Assembly: GCA_021234155.1 (NCBI GenBank)
Contig: JAJEKV010000040.1
Span: 13,284,719-13,348,718 of the forward strand
DNA length: 64,000 nucleotides
Direction of reading: 5' to 3'
From: Isoetes taiwanensis
Lineage: Eukaryota; Streptophyta; Lycopodiopsida; Isoetales; Isoetaceae
Each line of letters opens with the position of its first letter. The first letter of the stretch is position 1. The notes below the pieces were generated by a model. It made no database searches. It was given only the letters and a program-made list of their open reading frames with translations, and was not told the origin of the DNA. Positions 11,059-22,488 of the stretch are shown here, piece after piece. The position numbers were made by a program, and so were the translations under genes.

Positions 11059-13262
11059 CCTCTTGTAACTCAGAACTGGCGGTGGCGGTCACCGTTCGGA
11101 TGACGAGATGTTTCAACCGCAAGGCGTAGAGAAGCTCCAATCGATGCAACCGCAGGGCAAACAATATGATGGCCCTTGTGCTTGATCTTGAGATAACAGA
11201 TTTTGTCGTCCTCCACCAAGTTTTTAGCCCTAAGGTCCGGGTTCGTGCGGTAGGTTACCATCTTTCTTAATGGGAATCATTCTTGTTTGGTGTGACGTTT
11301 CACAATTGTTTACACAACAAAGGCGTTCATGACTCAATGGTTTGGTTTGGGGCCTTCTCTCATGACGAGAATGAGGATGGTGATGGTGTAAAGCTAGAGA
11401 AAAGCAATATGCTCTTGATGGGGCCAACCGAATCTAGTAAATTTTTGCGCTAATGGTTGAAGTACTATTTGTTCAAGCTCTTCGGTTATGGTATTATTCA
11501 CCAAGATACCATCTTTTGTAGTTCTTCACAGTTTTGCATGCTATGTTATAGTTGATGTATATCATTTTCAATATATTTGCTAGAAAGATGGAGCTTATGA
11601 TTTATGATGTCCGCCTCCTTCCTTGGTACTGGGCATCGCGACTATCATCGCAAATATGTCCAATCAGATTTTGTCATTCATTGTTTGTTGTCAAACTCAA
11701 AAGCTTAGCTTTGGCTAACCTCGCTTCCTTCCAAATTACGCTTTCTTACTAAATTACGCTAATGGGGCATGACCCAAGAAAACCTAACCAACGAAGTTTC
11801 GATGTTTGTGCTACCGGGCATATCTGATTCAAATTTGTCTAAGAACATGTTGTGGCTTATCAGGGCAGTATAAGAATGTAGGCCTTTCGATTCTCTGAGC
11901 TATTATTGTTTTGAGACAGGTAGGTCATGTGTAGATAGAATCTGCATTTGAGAGCTTGCAGAAGAAAGGCATATGGCGTTTCTCGTGGCATAAGAGGATG
12001 TGCGCTTGCAAAATACTTGGGTTCGTAGCACCACAATTGTTTGAATGTTTTGGTAACAAGGTTTATGATTAAAAGTTTGCCTTGGTAGCTTGTGGTTCTG
12101 CTCTTAGCATTCCAGTCTATTAATGTAGCTACTCCTCGATAGCCCGCTTTCCAAACCACTTTGTTATGGCAGCTGGTCTAACAAGCATTTGCCATATGAC
12201 TATATTCTTATTTTTTTAGTACGATTTCTCCTATGCAGCGATTTTGGTGCAGCAGCTAGCTTACTCTGTGATAACCACTAGTCTTGTTAGTCCCAAGATG
12301 CCAAAGATTGTCTTTTACTGCACGGTGTCTTTTGGTATGCCATTCATTGCTATGTCTATCCACAATGGTTCTCAGCCCTGGCATTGAATGAAAGAACCTT
12401 GAAGTGATTGAAGAGAAAGCCAAGGCTCCAAGGAATGGTCTTAAGAATTCAAAGATTACTCAATTGCTTGAGGGATCACCTTGCTAGAAATTCAGAAGTA
12501 AATTGTGCTGCCTGTAAGGGGTTTTAGAAGAAAATTTGAAAACGTGGAGATCCAAGCTGTAACCAGTTGTGACTTTTCAACCAAATATATTCGGTCCATG
12601 TGGTCAAGGAATCCTACCAACCAAACTTTTCTATGGCAATGGAATTTTGTTTTATCTTTTTTTGCAGACTGAGTTTTAGCAAGTGCAAATTATGGGGCCA
12701 GTTAGAGAGCAGCCAACTTTGTACCTTTAAGGACTACTTTTTTTAACGAATGAATGTGGAAGTGAAGCTTGTTGCCGGATTGTGGGAGGAGAATATTGGA
12801 TTTAAAACTATTGTCCAAGTAGTTATTGATAATGATGCTAATTACAAGTGCAAAAGATATTATAATTCAAGCATGTGCTAAAAGCGGTAAAAGCGGTAAT
12901 AGTTTGTGTGAATCTTAATCCCTAGCTCATTGCTTTTCTGTTTCTTGTTTTCAAAGTGGCTAGAAGATAAAATCTAGACTGTGGCACAGATCCTAATCCC
13001 ATGCTGATCATGTATTACAAGAATTCGAGCTCAACCATGGACTCCAAATCATTGCCTTCGACAGGGCCTAGGCTCAGAACATGACTCATAACTATTGAGC
13101 AACAAAAGACATGCCTTTGCATTCTTAAGTAGCTTTACTTTGCTTGCAACTTCCATGTATTTCACGCTATTAAATTCTTAGCAACCTTCTTTAATTAATA
13201 ATATCGAGTTCTTCCTTCATATCTTGAACAAAATTGTCATGCAAAACAATTGACAGTTCCTA
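11059..13262. other. Gene-poor stretch; one unidentified minus-strand reading frame
   Basis: No confident gene. A minus-strand frame at 11860-12159 (about 99 codons) reads YRGVATLIDWNAKSRTTSYQ and NLVTKTFKQLWCYEPKYF. The layout faintly recalls an F-box/kelch region with a NPLTKTW-like motif, but I cannot confirm it and upstream codons are broken. The rest is non-repetitive AT-rich DNA. Confidence 0.3.
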
Positions 13263-13458
13263 CACTACTACAAAAATAGGTAGAAATGACACAAAAATGA
13301 CATTTATGCTCCGCCTTTTTATCGAGCACAAACGTCACTTTTGTGCCATTTATGACGTTTGTGCTCGCCAAATGGCACAAAAGTGACGTTTATGCTCCGT
13401 AAAAAGGCGGAGCATAAATGTCACTTTTGTGCCATTTCTACCTAATTTTGTTGTAGTG
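13263..13458. mobile_element. CACTA-type MITE with CTA target duplication
   Basis: The element begins CACTACTACAAAAATAGGTA and ends in the inverse form TACCTAATTTTGTTGTAGTG. It is 196 bp long, is flanked by the 3-bp direct repeat CTA (13260-13262 and 13459-13461), and is largely self-complementary inside (about 13290-13430). Terminal CACTA with a 3-bp duplication is the hallmark of En/Spm elements; with no coding capacity it is a non-autonomous MITE. Confidence 0.93.
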
Positions 13459-14051
13459 CTAAGTTCTTTGCACCCCCCTCCCCCCCATTTCTTTCTATTT
13501 GGATCCTTCATACATTGTTTCGTAATTCTTGTTCCATGACCAGCACCAAAGATTCCTTCAAGTCAATTCTCATAAAGTCATGGTATCAAGTATTGTATTG
13601 CTGTGAAGTAGCAATTTTGATTGACAGTGAAAACATGACTTGGAAGTATAATTTAAGCCACTCCACTCTCCGGCCATGGAGGGCAACCCTCCGTGCGCAG
13701 CACCTTGTTATTCTTAGTCTTTAGTTTTCTTATGAAGGGTACAATTCCATTCAATTACTCTTCCGTATTAGATCGGTCACAATGAAGAAAATATTGGGGT
13801 TTTGCAAAAAGAAGACATTTTTGTCATTTTCCCTTTTTGGAACCTGGAACATTACTACATTTCAAAGTCACAAGACATCCAGCCTTACAAGCTTTTGTAG
13901 ACCGTTTCTATTTCAAGAACCTATGTCTCATATTTATACAACTATTTTCGACCTGAATGTTCACATTTACAATTGGGAAGTACTGAAGTACTGATTATTG
14001 TTAGAAATACACACCATCCTATATCCTTACTAGAATAATGACCTCATAACC
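13459..14051. other. Downstream flank of the DUF630/632 gene
   Basis: Non-coding, AT-rich. It probably includes the 3' untranslated region and terminator of the minus-strand gene ending at 14052, but no clear poly(A) signal can be chosen. Confidence 0.4.
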
Positions 14052-17000
14052 TTACTGCTCGGTTAATTGAGGGAATTGACTTGATTTAGGATACTTGCTG
14101 CTGTGAATATGTAGATAGAGACCATAGTAGGCCTCATAACAAAGCTTGGTGAATCTTGACACTGCCTGGAAGATGCTGGGCAGTCCAGTATGAAGACTGT
14201 TTAATGTCATAGCACGAGTGGCTTTGATCGCACTTCTAAGCCTCTCCCTTTCCTCCTCCAGCCTCTCTTTTGCTATTTCAATTTGTGCATTTTTCTCAAG
14301 AATCAGAAAGTCTCGTGTGTTTTCACTAGCTTCTTGTTTTTCATCTGATTCAATGTCCTGAATGGGGTGCTTTCTCTTGTACGCCTCTAAATTAGTTTCC
14401 TTTCTCTCAAGCTCCTTGATCATATTCTCCACTTTTTTCCTATGGCCTGCTTCTATATCTTGCTGATCAAGCACTTTGTCTATAACAGCTGAAAAACTTT
14501 TGATTGCCTCCAGAGCTACTTTATCAGGTAGCCTATCAAGTGCCAACTGCCATGCTTGGCATAAATCACATATACCATAAGATGATGGGTTTAACGGAGA
14601 AGATAACCTATCAACCTTTTCTATTTCAGGATGTTTGATGCTAAGCTTGAGCCAGGAATTCAACCGCTGCATATATTCTCTTTGCTTATTTATGACATCA
14701 CCGAAAGTACCATACCACCGATCAAGCGCAGCTTTTAAATTCTTTATGGCTGCAATGTGTCTTGCATGTGTTCCTTCAGGTTCTTCACCAATGTCCATTG
14801 CCTTCAGTTCAAGCACCACGGCATGTTGATTTTGGTGGCATTCATGCATTGTTTTCCACATAGTCGTCAAGCTGCAAATAAACCCAAGGTCTCCAGTGAG
14901 TGGCAATTCATTCAGGGAAATTAACCATTAGATTATATAGACAGAAACAGGCAATTTCTGAAACATGCAAAAAGTTCAAAAACACAATGGGTGCCAACAA
15001 ATGGGATCTTACCTCTTTACCTACTTATATGTACTGGTTGAAATAAACAGCCATCTATAATGAAATGTTTCTACATTCAAAAAATCATTATAGAAGAAGC
15101 TTGGACGTGCTAAATACGAACTAATAGCTGATTATAGAGCCATCTATCGTGAAATGTTCTTACGTTCAAAAAATTATTATAGAAGCTTGGATGTGCTAAA
15201 TCCAAACAAATAGCTGGTTATAGAAAAGCTTGGTAAATGCATATGTGATGTCTTTTAGTATCAGAAGGATGCATGTGGAAACATAGAAATAGAATATTAT
15301 TAGACAAATTCTAAAAACAATCTCATAGAAGAGAGGATTTTCAGGTCAAGGATAAGCTACTAATCCTCTGTCAATATTATTGTGAATGTTTTCAAGGAGA
15401 ATATTGAATATTGGCTAAATGGCACTCAGTCTTCTGAATTGCCGTGTGAGAGCCATCTAAATCCCAGATGGGGATCAGGAGTGCTGGTATTTCACGAGAC
15501 AAATGACCCCATGAAAAATGTTTCCCCGTTAAATGATGATGCCCACCCAGGCATCGGCAACTGTTGCAAACCTTTGCACCATTTATAAATAGTAGCACTA
15601 TGTAGCTTTAATGTACAAAGTCTCTAAGAAAAGGCATGGGCATGGAAAAAAACTTATTCTGCGTGTTCTGGATTCATGACATGGCACTTGCTTTTAGGCA
15701 TTGCATGAATAAAGCAATCATTCACAGGAACAATAGGAAAAAGAGGTAAGGTACAGGTTCAGGCCATTGAGTGTATGATATTTGCAGCAGCTAATGCTTT
15801 TAGATGCCATCTAAAAGCATTAGCCGGTCATTGGTCAAAGGATCTTGGGAGAGAACAAGTGTTTGCTGGGCTGGAGTAGATGAGCAAGGCATGAAGTACC
15901 AAGCCTAGCTAATGAATAGGAACAACACATATACAAGCTTCCATCTAAATCATCTCGTTCTAAGAGTGATACCCGTCAAGTAACTCCAACAGCCGTTTGT
16001 ATAAGTGCACATCTCTGAGTTTCTGAATCTCAGCGAAAGCTGTATTGACTCCCTGGTATGCAACCAACATACGAGTCTGCAAATTTTTTGTCGCTGACCT
16101 TGTTTTCTCAAGTGATTCACTGTTACCTCCCTTACTTTCTTGACTCTGCAATTGATTTTCCTTCCTCGCAAGATCCAATCGTATTGTTTCTGCGGACTGA
16201 AAGTGGGAGGAATCAGTTGCCACATTTACTTGGTTTGCAAAAATATATAAGAGCAGAAAATTACCTTTACTTCTTCCAGCAGTTTCTTTTCCCATGCAAG
16301 AAGCTTATCAAGGATGGCAGCATGGCTTAGTGTCCCAGAATTGTCAGTAAGATCTTCATTTGGTTGATCATAGAATTTGCTACTATTGGAGCTTGAGTTC
16401 CAGGATATGGCACGAAGAACTTTTGCAGAATGATCAATAATTCCTGTAAGACTCAATATGTCAGCGTGAACTTCTGATCCCATATTTTAAGTTGACACAT
16501 AGGAAAAGCATCAGTAGGTTACCTTTGGAATCCACAAAATTTGGATGATAGTGAACCTTTGGAGCCTCTAGCTTGTCAGCAACCATTTTTCCACTTTCAT
16601 AAGCCTCATAAAATAACTCATCAATCTTCTTCAAGACATACGAAAGATCTTTGTCTCCCCCTCCAGAGGATTTTGGATGGATGACCATTGCTGTGTCTTC
16701 CTTCTGGGGTGTAGTAGGTATCTGCTCGGGCACGGGCATCTCCATCTCCATCTCCTCCATCAATTTTTCTGCCCTCTCAAGTTGCACTTCTGCATCTTTC
16801 TCCTCTTCATCTTCATCTTCCTCAGAACACTCCTCATCATCATCGTCATCATCTTCTTCATCATCTTCATCTTCATTTTCACTCTCATGCTCCTGTTGGT
16901 GTGTATGCAATTGTTGTTTCTTCTCATTATCTTCTCTCTTCAAGTTCATATACAAAGGTTCTTCCTGTAATAAAACATCCATTTTTGTGCTAATTTGCTC

Positions 17001-17576
17001 ACGATGGTCAGTTCTAAGAAGGTTGTTATAGTAATCCCAGTCTGATTTAGGGCCAGGAGGAGGAGGAGGGGCGGTATTCATAGCAGGGGGGAGGGAGGGG
17101 GGCAAGGGGGTGGATAAAATCTCCTTCTCATTTTCATCCTTATCCTCATCTGTTCTAGGACTGATGGGAGGTGAGATGTGTTTTTTTTTCTTCTGGGGGG
17201 AACGGGGTTCATTCTTCTTAGCAAGCAAGGGAGATAATGGCATGCTGGCAGACCTCTTCAACGGATCTGAAGGAAGAACTGAAGAAAGGGAGCTAGTATA
17301 ACGAGGAGGCGGAGGTGGTGGAGGAGGTGGCTGTGGTTGAGGTGAAGAAGGAACAAAGGCAGGAGGAGGAGGTGCCTGTGTATGAACAGGGTCCCTGTAT
17401 TCTGAATCCCCAAATAACCCAAATGCCGATCCAACATATTTAAGGTCTTGTGCATACCTAGCATGCGCAGCTGCAAAATGATGCCTGAATTCCACTGCTT
17501 CTTTCATGTATTTCCTTCTCCTCACGCATGTCGCTACCACCTCTTCATTCTCGATCTTCGACCCTGTGCACCCCAT
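14052..17576 (-). CDS. DUF630/DUF632 protein (NRG2/bZIP-like family), four exons
   Basis: Best gene model: complement of exons 14052-14871, 15973-16196, 16265-16443 and 16523-17576; all junctions are GT..AG, phases agree, and the joined frame gives 758 residues, usual for the family. The N-terminus MGCTGSKIENEEVV is the DUF630 start, and glycine 2 plus cysteine 3 suggest N-myristoylation/palmitoylation. DUF630 spans about residues 1-60 (RRRKYMKEAVEFRHHFAAAH). A proline-rich linker, a basic patch (SPQKKKKH, a possible nuclear signal) and an acidic run (about 225-260) follow. DUF632 covers about 308-650, with LLAWEKKLLEEVK, RMLVAYQGVNTAF, TTMWKTMHECHQNQ and WYGTFGDVINKQREY, and is rich in coiled coil. 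Arabidopsis relatives include NRG2, a nitrate-signalling regulator; the exact role here is unknown. No breaks are seen, so it is probably a live host gene. Confidence 0.92.
15045..15235. repeat. Tandem duplication (about 90 bp unit) inside the long intron
   Basis: Two copies (about 15050-15135 and 15139-15224) share gccatctat.rtgaaatg, ttcaaaaaat.attatagaa, gcttgga.gtgctaaat and atagctg.ttatag. They lie in the intron between the last two exons of the DUF630/632 gene. Confidence 0.8.
15791..15823. repeat. Perfect 16-bp-arm palindrome in the intron
   Basis: CTAATGCTTTTAGATG, one c, then CATCTAAAAGCATTAG. It forms a near-complete palindrome in the same intron. It is too short for a plant miRNA precursor and its role is unknown. 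Confidence 0.85.
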
Positions 17577-18380
17577 TGCCGGAGCTGAAAAAAGGCTCAG
17601 AAATGGAAAAACTGTCTGATGATTGGATCAGCAAGAGATCCCAGCTTGATCCCGCAAATTTGCCCTCTTTCATCCAAGACTTGTAGATCAAGCAACCTTA
17701 AAATCGATTCAAGGGCTAAGAAATAAAAATTGCGAAGAAATGCTCTCCGCCCCACATAAAAGCCGCCCTGCGGGCACCCCGATCAACCCATGGGAAAAGA
17801 AGTAATGAGATCAAACAGTAAAAAATTTTGCCTTTTTTCCATCTAACGGAAAAGAGGGGAAAAAAGGAATGGGCTGGAAAAAACAATTGTTTATAGGATA
17901 GAGGGAAGCTTTGCTTTAGTAGCTAGCCCACTAGAATTGAGTGCTCGTCGGAAGTACAGAGAACAACAGGGGATCAAAACGAGTCTGATCTGATCTTACG
18001 AGGCCTGCAGAGCTTGTCAGGATTTAAGCAAGGACAAGTTGGTACTGGACACTGATACAAAACGGCAGACTTAGAAATTCAGCTATACAAAGGAAAAAGA
18101 TTTATTAAACTAGACATTTAAAAAAACTGTATTATGTTAGAAACGCTGACCATGCTGAACGTTTTTTATTGTAAGCATTACGTAAAACAAGTGTTGGCAT
18201 TTCCCATAGTCTCAAAAAAAAGATTCATTGATAGTGTCACAACTTTACATAGATAACGATAGTAGATAGATTTAATCGATAGATTAGATTATGGCTTCAC
18301 ATGAAGATCCCTTAACCGGCAGGCGTTTGGATCCAAGCATTCCTGGCCATTGATTCATGCCCTGTGATAGGGCATAACAG
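17577..18380. other. Upstream region of the DUF630/632 gene
   Basis: Presumably 5' untranslated region and promoter of the minus-strand gene. I see no clear TATA box at a sure distance and no other gene. Confidence 0.4.
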
Positions 18381-18444
18381 GCAATCAAAACTTCTGGGAG
18401 GCACAACAGCGTGCACAACGGTGGACAGGGCAAGCAGACTTCTG

Positions 18445-18575
18445 GGAGGGACATCCCCGAACCTATGATAATCGATCTGGACAGCCCCGAACCTCTGATA
18501 ATCGAGCTGTGCAGCCTCCCAAACCTCTGATAACCCATCTGCTGCCTGCCCGAACCTCTGATAATCCAGCAATGG
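18445..18575. repeat. Four imperfect 30-32-bp tandem units
   Basis: Each unit carries a version of cccgaacctctgataatc (near 18455, 18486, 18520 and 18550), with cagc or atc spacers. The array lies just beside the long foldback at 18601-18708. Two cttctgggagg copies sit further left. Confidence 0.75.
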
Positions 18576-18600
18576 ATGAGGCAGCTTGCCTGCCCGGTTA

Positions 18601-18708
18601 AAGGGGATAAACACCCCTGCTCGCCCATTACCTCAGATAAACTGGCTCGCCCCTCCGGGCTCGCCAGTTTATCTGAGGTAATGGGCTCTCAGGGGTGTTT
18701 ATCCCCTT
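18601..18708. repeat. Long foldback: 19 bp plus 23 bp perfect arms
   Basis: Left arm AAGGGGATAAACACCCCTG (18601-18619) pairs with 18690-18708; inner arm 18624-18646 pairs perfectly with 18663-18685. The arms are separated by 4-nt mismatched bulges (ctcg/ctct), and the loop is 16 nt. The near-perfect complementarity points to a recent foldback MITE or one end of one. Confidence 0.88.
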
Positions 18709-18757
18709 CATACCGCCTTATGTGTTAGTGGTAATTGAATATTAATAATTTATCTTT

Positions 18758-18900
18758 CAGGATTACAAAAAGCAAAGGTGGTTATTATGAATTGGATTAC
18801 AAAAAGCAAAGGCGGTTATTGTGAATTGAATCATATAGCAAAGGCAGTTATTGTGAATTGGATTACAAAAAGCAAAGGCGATTATTGTGAATTGAATCAT
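18758..18900. repeat. Tandem array, about 33-bp unit, four copies
   Basis: Units follow ggattacaaaaagcaaagg then cggttattgtgaatt, with a variant unit reading gaatcatatagcaaagg. No coding potential. Confidence 0.85.
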
Positions 18901-21540
18901 ATTTGCACATTGAATTCGAGCTTATTAAGAAAAATAAGTAGATGATAGACAAGTATGAATTGGAGCTTATTAACAACAATAATTGATGCCATCTATTTGC
19001 TAGCACATCCTATGAGGCACAACATAAAAGAGTGCCAAGAACACGAATGTAAGAAAGAGCAGGAGTCCCTGTGATTCTAATTGCCCTTCAGAGTGTGATT
19101 GTCCTCTTCCAAAGCCTTCATTTCTTGGAGAAAATATGTGCAAAACAAAAATCAGTTTTGAAGCATTTATTGTTCAAGCAACAAAAGAAAGGTAGTGACG
19201 GCTGTTTATACAAGAAGCCTAGAGGCATTTCAATAATTTAGTATAATTGATGTAAGGCATGCTGCATGTACAGCCCAAAAAAAAAAAATAGAAAGGTAGA
19301 CCGAGCTTGCCATGTTGCAAGGAGCTTCTCAAAAACTCAATGCATAAGAGTTTGTTTTCTTGTAGGATTTGCTTTTAAATTCATCATGATTAATCTTCTT
19401 GCACTATTTTCAGCTCTAGGGTAGGAGGAATGGTCATGGTATGAGCATCTTTGCTTTGCTTAAATGGCAAAGTTTAGGCTTTGTCGTACTAGAGATATAT
19501 CCTAAACCTTACCTTTGGACGTGTTCACAACAAATAAATAATTGGAAATACAAGCCTATCCTAGTCGAAGAAGAATATAGGCTTAACCCCAGCACTGCCG
19601 TTAGGAGGAGGAGGAACCACAGCATCCACCAGCATTGTTGTATGTGTCCTTCATGCATGTTGCCATATGGATCAAGCTCAAGATCTATTCGTCTCAGAAT
19701 TAGCAGTTAAACCTTAGAAATCCATGGAACTATAATATAAACTCTAATTCTATGACATCCTATAGTAACCCGACCCTAATCTATTCCCTCTCCTATGATA
19801 AACTTAAACCTATATCTTAATCCTCCTACAAACCTAAACCAATAATAATCCTAATGTGTATGCTTCATCTAATGCTGAAAGTAGATCCGCTTCATACATG
19901 CCACATAGATGGAGAATAATGTAGCTAGTTGACTGGTGTTTCAAGGTACTATGCCATAATGTTTTTAATGTGAAAAAAGGAGAATAAAAAATATCTTTTA
20001 TGTAAGAAAGATATATTATATCGATCGTTTTCCTCAGGTAAAATGTCACTCTTAATATATTTTTGTACATCGAGCTAAAGGAGGCACTTTCTCTAAAGTT
20101 CTATCTTGCCTCGTCCTCATGATAATGACCATTGGATGAGGATCTTTGTAGGATGTTCTTTATTGTCCACGTATATTCTTCATGGTGGTATTGACCACCA
20201 AGAAGCTCAAAAGAGAATAAGGAAATGTGTGACAGCAAACAATGTCGAGCAAAAAAAGAATTATTTGCGACAGGAGATTGCAAGTGAAAGTAGGGCCAAC
20301 TAAATATCCATCATCTGGCAAGCATCTATTGACGTATTATTTAGCATCCATCACCTCCACATTTAAAATCTAGTTATATTAAAAAAAACGGGTATTTTAG
20401 TTGCAAAGAAAAAGGAGTTAGAGAATCTATATGATATGAAGCGATTTAAGGAAAGAACACTTTGTCCACTAACATGGATTGAATGTAAAAAGACTTTAAA
20501 ACTGAAGGGTAATATGTTCTCTTAGTTTTACATTCCAAGCTTGCACTTTGCATCCATGGCATTAAAAGAGAGAAAAAAGTATTATGTTTTTTGCAAGTTT
20601 TGTAGTCATAGCATTTGAAGTCTCAACATATATTTGTTTAAGTCCTCTAGGATTGCACAAAATAAATCATAAGAACAAGTCTTGCCTGTGAGTTGAATTG
20701 AGTTGACAAACAAGCATATAAGAATACCTTGATAAATGGTAATCAAGAAGAGAACAATAAATTAAATCGTATAAAACCATATCAATCTCTTTACATATTG
20801 GTTCTGGTTTCTTTAAGGAATATTGTCTTATTTTCGTCTTTAACTCAATGCATGATTTAATTTTATGTTGATTTGCACATATACCCCTACTAGAAAATGG
20901 ATTATTGACCTTGGTATCATATACATTCATAAAGAAAAGTTGGCGAGAGAGTTTCGCCTTTGTATGTACAAGAGGGGTTCATTGATCCAATGGATTTGGG
21001 CCATTATAAGTACTAATAAGGTATGCTTTGAGTTCTTTTCCTATTTCTTTTTCTTCAACTGGTGTATAATAATTTTTTTTATACAAATACCAGAAGTCTT
21101 GGTGATCTGGCCAATTTGGGGCTTGTTATATACTGCATTTATTTCTCAGGTACATTTTTTTAATTCTTTCTTTTTTTTCCACAATGGATTAACAACTGAA
21201 TTGTTTTTGTTCTCTATATTTTATGCACCCTGGTGCAGCCATGAAGCATCTGCCAAAGAAGATAGTTGCAGGGAGCTTGAATTTTGCAAGTGAACCTTTT
21301 GTCTTTTAATGCTTTGTTTTTTGTTACTTGTTGTTGATGTTTTAGGTTTGTAAACGTGTGTTTTGCCATCTTTTCATGATTTGCTGATGTATTTGCCTAA
21401 TGTAGAGTGTTCTTGTCTACGTATTAAGATCACTATCGCATTCAACATATAAATCATTAACTTGTTATTAGTGGTCCTTGTTTTTGCATCCCCAACTGTC
21501 ATTCTTTGAACTGAAGCTGAATTAGTAGTCCATAAATAAG
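18901..21540. other. Gene-poor AT-rich stretch
   Basis: No confident gene. Near 20999-21295 there are several plausible exon edges (aataag|gtatgc, ..cag|aagtct, tctcag|gtacat, gtgcag|ccatga) with a short hydrophobic stretch VLVIWPIWGLLYTAFIS between them. This could be a decayed gene piece, but I cannot name it. Confidence 0.3.
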
Positions 21541-21889
21541 ACAAACCATTACATTCAACACTTTCAAATTAAATTCCCCCTGAAACCCCCTCTGGTTTGG
21601 GTGCATATTCACACGGGGGGGACCCCGGGCATCGAGAGTTGTCGGATGGGCAGATTTACTCAATATTCCTTGATCTGGACCGTAGATAGTGATCCTCGTT
21701 TGTGAGGTATTCTTGTACAAATTTTGATATACTGTATAACGAGGTTTGCGAAATACCATAAGGTTTGAGGCAATATACTAAATGGTATTGATTGTATACT
21801 TATTATATGATTTTAGGGGCTGTCGCTGCCTACGCCAAAGGGGGTTTCAGGGGGAATTTAATTTTAAAGTGTAGGATGTAATGGTTTGT
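21541..21889. mobile_element. TIR element with 55-bp inverted ends (non-autonomous)
   Basis: Left end 21541-21595 (ACAAACCATTACAT ... CCCCCTGAAACCCCCTCTGG) is the inverse of 21835-21889 with about four mismatches. The element is 349 bp with no coding capacity. A target duplication is not clear, so the superfamily is open. Confidence 0.82.
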
Positions 21890-22488
21890 ATTAATTCAAA
21901 AAAAAAAAAAGGGCCCTTTTGGGGCCTAGAAAAAGGTGGCATACAAATTAGAAAAAAAGGGTTTCTATAGATATACAAAAATAGCCATGAAAATACTAGA
22001 ATAAGCAAAGAAACAATATAGCAGAAAAGAAACAATAAGAAAGATATCCCGAGCAATAAGAAATAGTTTTGCAAATTTGAATTTAAGAGTTAAATCATAA
22101 TAGGTCCACACGTGGTTTCCAAATTCAACAATGTAATATTTGAATATCAATGTCAAAATATAACATTTAAGAGAACTATTGGCATTAAAAACCACCATAG
22201 TTTACAAGCTTGATACAAGAGACATCATTGACCAATTAAGCTTCCCATTGCAAAAATCTCCTTTGTATACCAAGCCCTTGCAAACTGCAAGGATGGGAAA
22301 GAGTACCATGTGTCATGTAGAAGCCAACCATTGATTTCCATCAAGTAAATTTTAAAATTTTAACAAAGCAAACAAACAGTTTTAAACTAACAAGATTTAT
22401 TCAGCATTGCACATGCCAAACCTGATCATTCTGAGATATTTGAATACGACAAGCATCTTAGATGGACTTACAGAATCTGTAGAGATTA
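21890..22488. other. AT-rich spacer
   Basis: An A-run at about 21898-21910 and otherwise featureless DNA up to the LINE B tail. Confidence 0.4.

Noticed and set aside
16651-17031. Plus-strand serine-rich frame opposite the DUF630/632 gene
   Set aside because: It is the shadow of the acidic GAA/GAT-rich run of the real minus-strand exon.
18758-18900. CRISPR-like array
   Set aside because: Units are head-to-tail with no unique spacers, and the genome is a plant's.
20865-21293. 142-codon hydrophobic plus-strand frame
   Set aside because: Low-complexity T-rich DNA with splice-like edges inside; no family recognised and it probably spans introns.
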